Assembly (NCBI GenBank): GCA_002331335.1
Contig: DCZO01000029.1
Location: 1-19,527, forward strand
Origin: Nitrospira sp. UBA2082
Lineage (GTDB): Bacteria; Nitrospirota; Nitrospiria; Nitrospirales; Nitrospiraceae
DNA: 19,527 nucleotides
Direction of reading: 5' to 3'
Below are positions 7,212 to 14,282 of this stretch, in pieces; the stretch's first letter is position 1; every line of letters starts with the position of its first letter. The position numbers and the translations under genes were made by a program. The notes beneath the pieces are model-generated. The model was not told the DNA's origin and did no database searches. It saw only the letters and a list, made by a program, of their open reading frames with translations.

Positions 7212-8327
7212 ATCGGATGTCTTGACCTCATGGCTTGGCTGGAGCTTCGCCAATTCCAGCAGCAACGCCCGCTCGCGATCAGACAACTCAGTCGGAGTTC
7301 GCACCTCTACCACCACGAAGAGATCGCCTTTCCCTTTCTCGCCGACTTTCGGCATCCCTTTCCCGTTCAGCCGAAGCGCTGTGCCGCTTTGAGTCCCGGC
7401 CGGGATCATGACGTGCAGCGTCTCTCCGTTCAATCCCGGGACGCGCAGTGTTCTTCCCAGCGCCGCATTGGGGAACGTCACGGATTGAATCATATACAGA
7501 TCATCGCCATGGCGTTCAAAGATCGGGTGGCGCCGGATGTGCGGTCGGATCAGCAGGTCGCCAGGCGGGCCGCCGTTCGCGTTCGCCTCCCCCTGACCAG
7601 GCAGACGAATCATCATGCCGTCATCGACTCCAGGCGGGACTTTGACTTTCAACGTATGCGGGAGAAACCGATAGCCGCCGCCCTGGCAGAGCGGGCAGGG
7701 CGATTGGACGATCTGCCCCCGCCCCTGGCAACGGGAGCAGGAGGTTAACGTGACGAGGCGCATGTCTTTCTTTGTCTTCACGTCTTGTTTCTGGCCGGTG
7801 CCTCGGCAATCGGGACAGGCCTGCGGCTTCGTGCCGGCCTTGGCCCCGCTGCCGCCGCAATCCGCGCATCGCTCCGATCGCGTGAGATAAATCTCCTTCT
7901 CGCCTCCTCGCGCGGCCTCCTCCAACGTCAACTCCACGTCGTAGCGCAGGTCCACCCCTCTTGTCGCGCCGGTGCCCGGTCTCATGCGCCGCCCGAGGAG
8001 GTCGCCGAACAGCCCGGACAGATCACCGAAGCGGCCTCCGAAAAAATCCCCGAACTGAAAATCCCGCATCAGATCTTCCGACGACCACCGTTCACTCACG
8101 CCGGCATGGCCCGTCGTATCGTATTCTTTCCGCTTCGTGTCGTCGGAGAGGACGGCATAGGCTTCCGCGAGTTCGCGGAACTTGGCGGCGGCTCCGGGAT
8201 CTTTGTTTTTGTCCGGGTGGAATTGCAGTGCCAGCTGCCGGTAGGCGTGCTTGATCTGATCCCGGGTCGCGGTCCGGTCCACGCCCAAGACCTCATAATA
8301 GTCGCGTTTGGATTCGGCCACCGTCAT
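7197..8327 (-). CDS. dnaJ: Chaperone protein DnaJ
   Basis: An Hsp40 co-chaperone that delivers unfolded clients to DnaK and stimulates its ATPase. From ATG 8327 it has 376 residues, normal for DnaJ. The J domain (about residues 8-72) has HPD at 37-39. A short Gly/Phe region (FQFGDFFGGRFGDLSGLFGD) follows, then the Cys-rich zinc domain with all four CxxCxGxG repeats (CADCGGSG, CPDCRGTG, CSRCQGRG, CPLCQGGG) and the C-terminal client-binding domains. A GTG two codons upstream (8333) is an alternative start; the SD is weak (GAGAG). No dnaK or grpE is adjacent, so this is an isolated, possibly additional copy. A GGGG-TCAT-CCCC hairpin lies 30 bases upstream (8357-8368). No CIRCE element was seen. 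Confidence 0.95.
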   Translation of the reverse strand: MTVAESKRDYYEVLGVDRTATRDQIKHAYRQLALQFHPDKNKDPGAAAKFRELAEAYAVLSDDTKRKEYDTTGHAGVSERWSSEDLMRDFQFGDFFGGRFGDLSGLFGDLLGRRMRPGTGATRGVDLRYDVELTLEEAARGGEKEIYLTRSERCADCGGSGAKAGTKPQACPDCRGTGQKQDVKTKKDMRLVTLTSCSRCQGRGQIVQSPCPLCQGGGYRFLPHTLKVKVPPGVDDGMMIRLPGQGEANANGGPPGDLLIRPHIRRHPIFERHGDDLYMIQSVTFPNAALGRTLRVPGLNGETLHVMIPAGTQSGTALRLNGKGMPKVGEKGKGDLFVVVEVRTPTELSDRERALLLELAKLQPSHEVKTSDSQLP

Positions 8328-8462
8328 CGGCACTCTCGCTTTATGCGATAACCGTTGGGGTCATCCCCTAATCATTCGGAGACAGCGATACCGGTTTGAG
8401 AGGCATCAGTGTGGCGACCAAGTAGTGGGGTCGGTTCAAGGTCGAAGTTGAGAATGGGCGAA

Positions 8463-8483
8463 AGGTCGGCTTCGCCTTGACCT
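8463..8483 (-). terminator. Putative terminator after the stress operon
   Basis: Downstream of the PEBP stop on the minus strand, AGGTC (8483-8479) and GGC (8476-8474) pair with GCC (8470-8468) and GACCT (8467-8463), with a two-base bulge and a GAA loop, followed by TTTC. The T tract is short, so this is tentative. Confidence 0.4.
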
Positions 8484-8500
8484 CAACCTTGTGAATCGTG

Positions 8501-8962
8501 CTAACGACCGAAGCGACCCATGAGTTGCGCCTCTGCCAGTACATGCCCCTTGCATGCCTCCAACACCTGATGCTTAGTTGCGCGTGGCTTCAGATTGAGC
8601 ATGGCATCTAGAACATACAGCTTGAAGTAGTAGCGGTGCGGCTTTCCCGGCGGAGGACAGGGGCCTCCGTAGCCGATGCGCTTGAAGTCGTTCAAGCCTT
8701 GCATGGTCCCATCGGGCAACTGGTCCTTGGCCGGAATACCCTCCGCGAGCCCGTGCAGGCCGAGGGGAACATTGTAGATCACCCAATGCACCCATGTGCC
8801 GGTCGGCGCATCGGGATCGTCTGTAATAATAACGAAACTCTTCGTTGCGGCAGGCGGCACCGTCCAATGGAGCGGAGGCGACAGGTCCTCCCCGTCGCAG
8901 GTATACCGGCGTGGAATGGTCTCGCCGTCCTCGAATGCCGCACTGGTCAACGCAAAGGCCAT
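8501..8962 (-). CDS. YbhB/YbcL-type phosphatidylethanolamine-binding-like protein
   Basis: A 153-residue PEBP-superfamily protein, the bacterial Raf-kinase-inhibitor-like group. The hallmarks are DDPDAP (about residues 48-53), WVHWVIYNVP (about 57-66) and GYGGPCPPPGKPHRYYF (about 97-113), which together line the anion/phosphate-binding pocket. The N terminus MAFALTSAAFEDGETIPRRYTCDGEDLSPPL is also family-typical, and no signal peptide is seen, so the protein is cytoplasmic. Function in bacteria is not established. An SD AGAGGGTAGG precedes the ATG. It is the last gene of a four-gene operon, 6 bases after the universal stress protein. Confidence 0.93.
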   Translation of the reverse strand: MAFALTSAAFEDGETIPRRYTCDGEDLSPPLHWTVPPAATKSFVIITDDPDAPTGTWVHWVIYNVPLGLHGLAEGIPAKDQLPDGTMQGLNDFKRIGYGGPCPPPGKPHRYYFKLYVLDAMLNLKPRATKHQVLEACKGHVLAEAQLMGRFGR

Positions 8963-8968
8963 GCGTGC

Positions 8969-9853
8969 CTACCCTCTGTAAACCAACACGGAACAGGGGG
9001 CGTGCTTTACCACCGTGTCAGCGACACTCCCCATGAAATAGTCCTGCGCGTTGCGCCCGCTTCGAGACCCGACCACGATGAGGTCGGCCCGCTCGCGCCC
9101 AGCGAGTTTGACCAGCTCAGCCCCCGGAGGTCCAGCCACGACGACTCCTGTTGCGGAAAATCGTGCCACCTTCAGCGTGCCAGCGACACGGGCCGTGAGT
9201 TGTTGGGCTTCGCGCCTGAGCACTCCCTCGATCTGATCGCTCACCGTAACGGCCTGCGCGGGAATACGGAGGCTTTCCAGCGGGAGGGGAGGGATCACGC
9301 CGGCCACCGTCACAGCTGGACGAATCTCCTTGGGTAATCCTCTCAGCCATGAAACGGCCTCCCACGACTCGATCGAACCGTCCATTCCGAGCACCACTTT
9401 CTTGAGCGCGCGTGCCGGCTTCTTGACGACGAGCACCGGACAAGGGGTTTGCATGAGCACTTTCCGAGAGGTACTTCCCAAAAGCATCGGTTGAAACTCC
9501 GTCACTCCTCGAGACCCGATCACCAAGAGATCGGCTTGTTCCCGTTGGGCGGAACGGACGATGGCTTCCGCCGCGCGACCGCGAAGGAGTCTGGCACGCA
9601 CGCGCCCCCACGTTCTTGCCGCTTTAAGTTCGGCACCTTCCAACAGCCGCGCCGCACCTTCGAGAGAGAAGTCCAAGACCTTCACCAAAGCTGCTCTGGC
9701 TTTCCGATCGAGTTTGGGCAATGTCTTGAATTGGGTCAGATCGACGGCATGCACCAGCAGCAGCGAACTGTCGTCCGGATGAGCCAGATGCCGCAGCCAG
9801 TCCAGCGCCCATTCGGAGTAACGGGAACCGTCGATGGCGCACACGATTTTCAT
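8969..9853 (-). CDS. Universal stress protein with two Usp domains
   Basis: A 294-residue tandem UspA protein. Domain 1 (about 1-143) begins MKIVCAIDGSRYSEWALDWL and ends with the ATP-binding motif VIGSRGVTEFQPMLLGSTSRKVL then PCPVLVVKK. Domain 2 (about 150-294) begins KKVVLGMDGSIESWEAVSWL and ends VVGSRSGRNAQDYFMGSVADTVVKHAPCSVLVYRG. The first motif fits the GxxG-(9x)-GS pattern of ATP-binding Usps; in the second it is less regular (GSRSGRNAQDYFMGS). The role is stress survival; targets are unknown. Its ATG overlaps the TGA of the phosphoribosyltransferase gene (ATGA), so the two are translationally coupled. Confidence 0.95.
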   Translation of the reverse strand: MKIVCAIDGSRYSEWALDWLRHLAHPDDSSLLLVHAVDLTQFKTLPKLDRKARAALVKVLDFSLEGAARLLEGAELKAARTWGRVRARLLRGRAAEAIVRSAQREQADLLVIGSRGVTEFQPMLLGSTSRKVLMQTPCPVLVVKKPARALKKVVLGMDGSIESWEAVSWLRGLPKEIRPAVTVAGVIPPLPLESLRIPAQAVTVSDQIEGVLRREAQQLTARVAGTLKVARFSATGVVVAGPPGAELVKLAGRERADLIVVGSRSGRNAQDYFMGSVADTVVKHAPCSVLVYRG

Positions 9854-10539
9854 GTTCTGTTCTCCGTTTGTGGCATGAGGGTTTCCCGTACGGTCTTCAC
9901 ACAGTCAATGACTTCGTCGTCCTCAACCTGAGGAAACTGCTCGTAGAACTGGCCGATCCCGAAGAACCATTCGGATTGGTGCAACACCACGATCTCGTCG
10001 ACGAGGCTCTTCACTTCGGCCAGCACCCGCGGTGGAGCGACCGGCACCGCGGCGACGATCTTCGCGGTCTCCGCCGTGAGAAGGGCCCTCAGCGAGGCAA
10101 AGAACGTCGCTCCCGTCGCGATACCGTCGTCCACCAGGATCACCGTCTGGCCCTTCAAAGGGGGGAGCCTCCGGCCTTCTCGATACCGCTGGATTCTTCT
10201 GTCGATTTCGAGTTTCTGACGCAGGATTTCCTCATCCAGTTGGTCCTTGCTCACCCCGTATCCTCGAATCACATCCTCATTCAAATGTTGGTAGCCGGTT
10301 TCGGCCAAGGCGCCCATCGCCAGTTCCGGATTTACCGGAGTCCCCAGCTTGCGCGTGATCAAGATATCCAATGGAAGTCGCAACGTCAGACTGATGTCAT
10401 AACCTACGACGACTCCGCCACGCGGCAGCGCGATGACGATCGTGTCCGTCGCTTCCCTGTAATGGAGCAGCCGTTGAGCCAGCTGCGTGCCGGCATCATG
10501 GCGATCCTTGAAAAGACCGAACTCGCTGCTTACCCTCAT
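9850..10539 (-). CDS. Phosphoribosyltransferase-fold protein
   Basis: A 229-residue type I phosphoribosyltransferase-like protein. The PRPP loop is VILVDDGIATGAT at about residues 132-144. An N-terminal strand IVIALPRGGVVVGYDIS, followed by LDILITRKLGTPVNPELAMGAL, is typical of the group found beside stress genes and dienelactone-hydrolase fusions; it lacks signatures of a dedicated purine or pyrimidine salvage enzyme. The substrate is unknown. Translation probably depends on coupling: there is no SD, and the ATG overlaps the stop of the Slp-like gene (ATGA), as its own stop overlaps the next ATG. It is the second gene of the four-gene operon. Confidence 0.92.
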   Translation of the reverse strand: MRVSSEFGLFKDRHDAGTQLAQRLLHYREATDTIVIALPRGGVVVGYDISLTLRLPLDILITRKLGTPVNPELAMGALAETGYQHLNEDVIRGYGVSKDQLDEEILRQKLEIDRRIQRYREGRRLPPLKGQTVILVDDGIATGATFFASLRALLTAETAKIVAAVPVAPPRVLAEVKSLVDEIVVLHQSEWFFGIGQFYEQFPQVEDDEVIDCVKTVRETLMPQTENRT

Positions 10540-10817
10540 GTTGGTTCGTCGTCACTCCCAAGAGGAAGTTGGAGCAGTTCGATCCGAGTACCGCCCTGTT
10601 TGAGCGCCGTGACCGACAGCACGGACCCTCCGACCACCATGAAGGTGCCTTTATAGACCAGCGGGGAGGCCGTTATCTGTTGAAAGGAAACATCACGCTC
10701 GATTTTGCCCTGCAGGTTGGGAGGCATGACCGGCGCTCCTGCACATCCGGCGAGTCCTGAGCCGGCAACGACAACCGCACCCGCCATGACGAAACGCATT
10801 CCTCGTTGGAAGCCCAT
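10536..10817 (-). CDS. Slp-like outer-membrane lipoprotein, C-terminally shortened
   Basis: The frame is open from 10952, but a lipoprotein signal begins only at Met 10817 (MGFQRGMRFVMAGAVVVAGSGLAGC, lipobox LAGC with Cys at 25); Met 10799 is an alternative. After Cys, the sequence PNLQGKIERDVSFQQITASPLVYKGTFMVVGGSVLSV... RIELLQLPLGSDDEPT matches the first half of the Slp/YeaY family (stationary-phase and starvation-inducible lipoproteins). Family members run to about 180-200 residues; this one stops at 93, right after the 'QLPL' strand. The stop codon overlaps the next gene's ATG, so the shortening is built into the operon rather than an obvious recent break. It is first in the Slp-PRTase-Usp-PEBP operon. 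Confidence 0.75.
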   Translation of the reverse strand: MGFQRGMRFVMAGAVVVAGSGLAGCAGAPVMPPNLQGKIERDVSFQQITASPLVYKGTFMVVGGSVLSVTALKQGGTRIELLQLPLGSDDEPT

Positions 10818-11052
10818 GTTCGAACGTTCAGCAAGACGAGTGCCCGGAATGGGAACGAGGGGGCGAGTGAAACCTCGTGTGACTTCAGAAGAAGTCGGTG
10901 GGGAGGCTGGTTCTTCAGGAAGTATTGGAGGGAGGCTGGGGGAGATTGCCACAGCACACAGCCAACACTGCGGCGTGAAGGGGCAGCCTACTTGGGTCGA
11001 TGTGCGCAGGATTCGGTGGTGGATTGCAGGTCGGATCCGAATAGGCGGATGA

Positions 11053-11709
11053 CTACAGAGTAGAGGGAAGGGCCGGCTTGCCGCTGGCTTTCGACATGAC
11101 GAAGGTGAACGTCATGGCCAGCACGGCGCCGCAGAAGGCGGAAGCCATGTCCTTCTGGGCGTCCCATTCGTCTCCTTGCGTGCCGAGATACGCGCTGCCG
11201 AGTTCAGGGCTCACGAGCGTCGCCACGATGGATTCGATGATCTCGAACAGGCCGCTCTGAGTGAGGATCGCGCTGGCCGGAAGGTAGTACGACCACAGGC
11301 CCACGAGGCCAGCCAGACGCGTGAGGACCTCTCGTACCGGATAGGCCAATAGCACCCCATAGGCGAAGTGGACGATGCGATCGAAGGGGTTTCGGCTCAA
11401 CGAGAAAACATCTTTGAGCCAAAAACCGAGAGGCACCTCGGCATAGGTATAGTGCGCGCCCACGGCGTGGAGCGTCATGAAGGAAGCGATCAGGCAATAG
11501 GACAGGTTGGAAAAGTGAAACCGCTGATAGGTCAGGATCAGCAGCAGCACCAGTGTGAGAGCCAGCAGATTCTCAAGGAGCCAATCCCTTCGATCGACAG
11601 GCGCGATGGCCAACCAAGTCCAGAGAAGCCCATACCAGAGCAGCAGGCTGGAGAGCAGGCGGTTACTTCTAGACTCCACGCGACTCGGGTCTGGGAGTCC
11701 GACATTCAT
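11053..11709 (-). CDS. DUF2238/YjdF-family inner-membrane protein (copy B)
   Basis: A 218-residue polytopic protein with about six hydrophobic segments (roughly residues 18-37, 43-61, 69-89, 110-130, 138-158, 188-206). Family blocks are TLHAVGAHYTYAEVPLGFW, NPFDRIVHFAYGVLLAYPVRE, GLFEIIESIVA and PELGSAYLGTQGDEWDAQKDMA. The conserved His, Glu and Asp residues inside or next to membrane segments suggest a metal or proton site, but the activity is unknown. Its ATG lies one base after the TAA of the paralogue upstream, so the pair is co-transcribed. Confidence 0.93.
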   Translation of the reverse strand: MNVGLPDPSRVESRSNRLLSSLLLWYGLLWTWLAIAPVDRRDWLLENLLALTLVLLLILTYQRFHFSNLSYCLIASFMTLHAVGAHYTYAEVPLGFWLKDVFSLSRNPFDRIVHFAYGVLLAYPVREVLTRLAGLVGLWSYYLPASAILTQSGLFEIIESIVATLVSPELGSAYLGTQGDEWDAQKDMASAFCGAVLAMTFTFVMSKASGKPALPSTL

Positions 11710-11710
11710 C

Positions 11711-12361
11711 TTACGCGGTTGGGTCGATGACCACCGGCTGGGCCTGGGATGGCGTGTGCATTCCTCGAGCCGCGCGGACGGCTGCCAGGATTGTCACGCA
11801 GAGGAGGGCCCCATACAGCGCGACGGCGATGTCTTTCTGGGCGTCCCAGACATCACCCTGAGATCCCAAGTAGGTGATGCCCAGTTCCGGATGGAGGGCG
11901 CTCGCCACCCAGGATTCGATGATTTCCCACAGCCCACTCAACCCCAAGACCGTCATGACAGGCAAGTAATACAACAGCCAGCCTCGCACCCCCGCGCCGA
12001 GGCGGAACAATTCTTCCATCGGATAGGCCAGCAAGAAGCCGAAGCTGAAGTGGACGATCCGGTCGAACTGATTCCGTCCAAGATGAAAGACCTGGTCCAT
12101 CCACTGGCCGACCGGTACTTGGGCATATGTGTAATGGGCGCCGATCGCATGGAGGGTCAAGAAGAGGGTGATGAGCGTGTAAGAGGCATGGGACAGAGGA
12201 AACACGCGGTGCGTGGCGATCAACCCCACAACGAACACGGCCGGCAGAACACTCGATATCAGCCAGAACTGGGGATCGGTGGGCGACTGCGCGGTCCAGA
12301 TCGAAAGCACCACGTACCAGAGCAGCAAGCCGATCAACAGAACTTTGTCACGGGACCACAT
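11711..12361 (-). CDS. DUF2238/YjdF-family inner-membrane protein (copy A)
   Basis: A 216-residue paralogue of the next gene downstream, with the same blocks in the same order: TLHAIGAHYTYAQVPVGQW, NQFDRIVHFSFGFLLAYPMEE, GLWEIIESWVA and PELGITYLGSQGDVWDAQKDIA. It has about six membrane segments. The SD AAGGGG lies about 6 bases before the ATG. The two copies are tandem, similar across their whole length but clearly diverged, which points to an old duplication with retained, perhaps heteromeric, function. The function of the family is unknown. Confidence 0.94.
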   Translation of the reverse strand: MWSRDKVLLIGLLLWYVVLSIWTAQSPTDPQFWLISSVLPAVFVVGLIATHRVFPLSHASYTLITLFLTLHAIGAHYTYAQVPVGQWMDQVFHLGRNQFDRIVHFSFGFLLAYPMEELFRLGAGVRGWLLYYLPVMTVLGLSGLWEIIESWVASALHPELGITYLGSQGDVWDAQKDIAVALYGALLCVTILAAVRAARGMHTPSQAQPVVIDPTA

Positions 12362-12466
12362 CGCTACCCCTTACAGAACAGGTTGAACAGATCAAAGAAA
12401 GGAACGGCGGGACAGATATACTCTACGGCATGCCGGCTTCGCCTGCAAGCGGGCCTCGATGGCGAT

Positions 12467-12679
12467 TCACAGAGGGAGTGAGCGGGCCGTCTGGATGACG
12501 TACTTGGATAACCCGCTCACTCCGGCTTGAACCGGTAGGGAATTCGCCTCGACGCTCTCGATTGCCTGGACTGGAAGCGCTGTGACGCTCGCGATCCTGG
12601 GTCTCGGAGGCTGACAGAGGGTGAGACCGGATAGTCCGACGACAACGGCACACAACCCGACCCCGAATCGAAGATTCAT
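12467..12679 (-). CDS. Small exported protein (70 aa), unknown
   Basis: Start ATG 12679 has an SD GGAGGG 6 bases upstream; an in-frame reading to 12703 lacks one. The N terminus MNLRFGVGLCAVVVGLSGLTLC is a signal peptide. The Cys at 22 is preceded by LTL, a poor lipobox, so secretion or weak lipidation are both possible. The rest (QPPRPRIASVTALPVQAIESVEANSLPVQAGVSGLSKYVIQTARSLPL) has no recognised domain but contains two LPVQA units. It lies 24 bases after Hsp20 and is probably in its operon, which would suggest an envelope-stress role. Confidence 0.65.
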   Translation of the reverse strand: MNLRFGVGLCAVVVGLSGLTLCQPPRPRIASVTALPVQAIESVEANSLPVQAGVSGLSKYVIQTARSLPL

Positions 12680-12703
12680 GGACCCTCCGCTCGGGAACAG
12701 CAT

Positions 12704-13207
12704 CTAGTCGATCTTTACCGCGACGGATTTCTTCTTTGCGTCCTCCGTCTTCGGCACTCGGACTTCCAGCACGCCATCCTTGAAGGAGGCTTTGATTTCA
12801 TCGCTCTTTACTTCGCAGGGCAGCGAGACAGTCCGCAAGAATGATCCGTAAGACCGCTCGCGCCGGTAATAATCGTCCTCTTTCACTTCTTTGTCCTCTT
12901 TCTTCTCGCCTTTGATCGTCAAGTTCTCCCCCGCGAGATTGACTTCAATGTCTTCCTTTTTCATCCCTGGGAGTTCGGCCTTGACCACGACGGAGTCTTT
13001 TTCTTCGTAGACATCGATCGAGGGCATGCGGATCGAGAGTGGCCGGATCGGCAGCCAGCGGTCCCGCCCGAACAGGCTGGGGAACGGGCGCCGCCACACG
13101 TCCTCCATGAGGTGGTCCAACCAATGCTCGAAATCCTCTGCCCGCGACACGATTTCGCTGGGTTTCTTGGTGGCGACGGCTTTGTCTTCTGCGGCAGCTT
13201 TGCCCAT
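12704..13207 (-). CDS. Hsp20/alpha-crystallin small heat-shock protein
   Basis: A 167-residue ATP-independent holdase. The alpha-crystallin domain runs from about residue 60 (MPSIDVYEEKDSVVVKAELPGMKKEDIEVNLAGENLTIKGEKK) to about 160, with the conserved ELPG and the closing FKDGVLEVRVPK. The N-terminal arm (about 1-55) is charged then aromatic: EHWLDHLMEDVWRRPFPSLFGRDRW. The C terminus KKKSVAVKID lacks a clear IxI/V motif. A perfect SD AAGGAGG lies 7 bases upstream. The BON gene ends 75 bases upstream on the same strand, so these may be co-transcribed; no separate heat-shock promoter is obvious in the gap. Confidence 0.96.
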   Translation of the reverse strand: MGKAAAEDKAVATKKPSEIVSRAEDFEHWLDHLMEDVWRRPFPSLFGRDRWLPIRPLSIRMPSIDVYEEKDSVVVKAELPGMKKEDIEVNLAGENLTIKGEKKEDKEVKEDDYYRRERSYGSFLRTVSLPCEVKSDEIKASFKDGVLEVRVPKTEDAKKKSVAVKID

Positions 13208-13282
13208 GGCACAGCCTCCTTGCTCGGGGTTTGGTGTGGATGGTTCCTATTTTCAGGCGGCTTGATACCGCTTTCCTTCTTA

Positions 13283-14023
13283 CTACGGACGGATCTCCAA
13301 ACGATTAGTCACCTTGTCGACGCCGAAGACGTACCAGGCGTCGAATTCCGCCATTTCCCCCTGCGGCGCAGAGGGTACCTCGCCGTCAAGCGTCACGATT
13401 GACCGCCGGGCGGCGACGCGGATACGGTCGGCATTGACAAAGGGATCTTTCTTCAGCGCGATGTGAACCGCTTTTGCCATCTCCTCGTCCGAGTCCGGCT
13501 GGTCCGGGACGACTTCCATCCCGTTGATGACGTCGCGGCTCCCCGGAACCCACCAGGCCAGCACTCCGGCCAGCCGCTTTTGCGTGAGCCCGGTCACGTG
13601 ATCGTCGAGTAACACAACCCCGTCAGTCACGGAAACCCGGATCGCCCCGCGCGGCTCTGCGGCAACTTCTCGAACCGGTTCGAGCCGGCCCTTGCGGAGG
13701 ACATGAATCGAACAATTCAGGAGCGTCGGTTCTTGGAGCAAGGCATCGCGCACTGCATCCAAGATGGCTCCATCTCCCATGCGCGTCGCCGGTACGACAT
13801 GGAGGCGATCCGCAATACCGGCCACGCCCTGTACTGTTATAGCAAGCTCCAGCCCCAGCTTTTTGGCGGCGATATGCTCGACTTCGCCTTCCAGGGTGAG
13901 GACACCGTCATGAAACGTCATCTCAATAGGAAACTTGTGCAGGTTGATGCGAGGCTCCCGCTCGAAAGCCGCGCGCACCGCTTTCAGAATTCGGTCCCGT
14001 TCTGATACAGCCGCGGTCTTCAT
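13283..14023 (-). CDS. Triple BON-domain protein
   Basis: From ATG 14023 (SD GAGGTG 9 bases upstream) the protein has 246 residues and no signal peptide. Three BON-like units can be read: about 8-76 (DRILKAVRAAFEREPRINLHKFPIEMTFHDGVLTLEGEVEHIAAKKL...), about 82-172 (AILDAVRDALLQEPTLLNCSIHVL... VSVTDGVVLLDDHVTGLTQKRLAGVLAWWVPGSRDVINGMEVV) and about 178-246 (MAKAVHIALKKDPFVNADRIRVAARRSIVTLDGEVPSAPQGEMAEFDAWYVFGVDKVTNRLEI). BON domains bind lipids or membrane surfaces and are usual in envelope and osmotic-stress proteins; without an export signal this one would face the cytoplasm. It is followed by Hsp20. A perfect sigma54 consensus lies just upstream but sits too close to the start codon. Confidence 0.9.
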   Translation of the reverse strand: MKTAAVSERDRILKAVRAAFEREPRINLHKFPIEMTFHDGVLTLEGEVEHIAAKKLGLELAITVQGVAGIADRLHVVPATRMGDGAILDAVRDALLQEPTLLNCSIHVLRKGRLEPVREVAAEPRGAIRVSVTDGVVLLDDHVTGLTQKRLAGVLAWWVPGSRDVINGMEVVPDQPDSDEEMAKAVHIALKKDPFVNADRIRVAARRSIVTLDGEVPSAPQGEMAEFDAWYVFGVDKVTNRLEIRP

Positions 14024-14038
14024 ATGGGATGACACCTC

Positions 14039-14054
14039 AGCAACGGCAGTGCCA
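14039..14054 (-). promoter_or_regulatory. Perfect sigma54 consensus upstream of the BON gene
   Basis: On the minus strand TGGCAC-TGCCG-TTGCT matches TGGCAC-N5-TTGCW at every informative position. The predicted start (about 14028) is only 5 bases before the ATG at 14023 and downstream of that gene's SD, so an ordinary leader would not be made. It could be a leaderless start or an RpoN block on another promoter, or it may be non-functional. Confidence 0.45.
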
Positions 14055-14095
14055 TCACCATTCACATCGCAAAGCTATTGAGGAATCAGGCTATA

Positions 14096-14107
14096 GCGGG
14101 ATCCCGC
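14096..14107. promoter_or_regulatory. 12-base perfect palindrome in the BON/sufC divergent gap
   Basis: GCGGGATCCCGC is self-complementary over 12 bases with no spacer. It sits in the gap between leftward BON and rightward sufC, next to a TATAGC box (14092-14097). It could be a small operator; chance cannot be excluded. Confidence 0.3.
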
Positions 14108-14282
14108 GAGCTGTGGTCGATGGCCGAAGTGGGAACGGTGGGGACTATTTCCCCAGCGAATCCTGCCTCTCTGCCGCAGAACGCCACGTTCAGGATAGTT
14201 GCCGAACAATAGGCCGGCAGCAATCGGACCCGTCCTACCGGCACGCCTGATGCAGTTCTGTTGAAGGGGCGTGGTAGCTACA

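Noticed and set aside
8357..8368. GGGG-TCAT-CCCC hairpin before dnaJ as an RNA thermometer
   Set aside because: It lies about 30 bases from the start codon and does not cover the SD; no evidence of thermosensing.
10941..10967. TGGC...TGGC element upstream of the Slp operon as a fifth sigma54 site
   Set aside because: On exact counting the GG to GC spacing is two bases too long and the -12 box is TGGC, not TTGC.
11555..12481. Plus-strand open frame of 308 codons across the DUF2238 pair
   Set aside because: Antisense to two genes with clear membrane segments and paralogous motifs; the translated product is low-complexity His/Gln/Arg-rich.
13240..13275. GCGG...CCGC stem between BON and Hsp20 as a terminator
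   Set aside because: Only four pairs with no T tract on the minus strand; it does not separate the genes into two operons.
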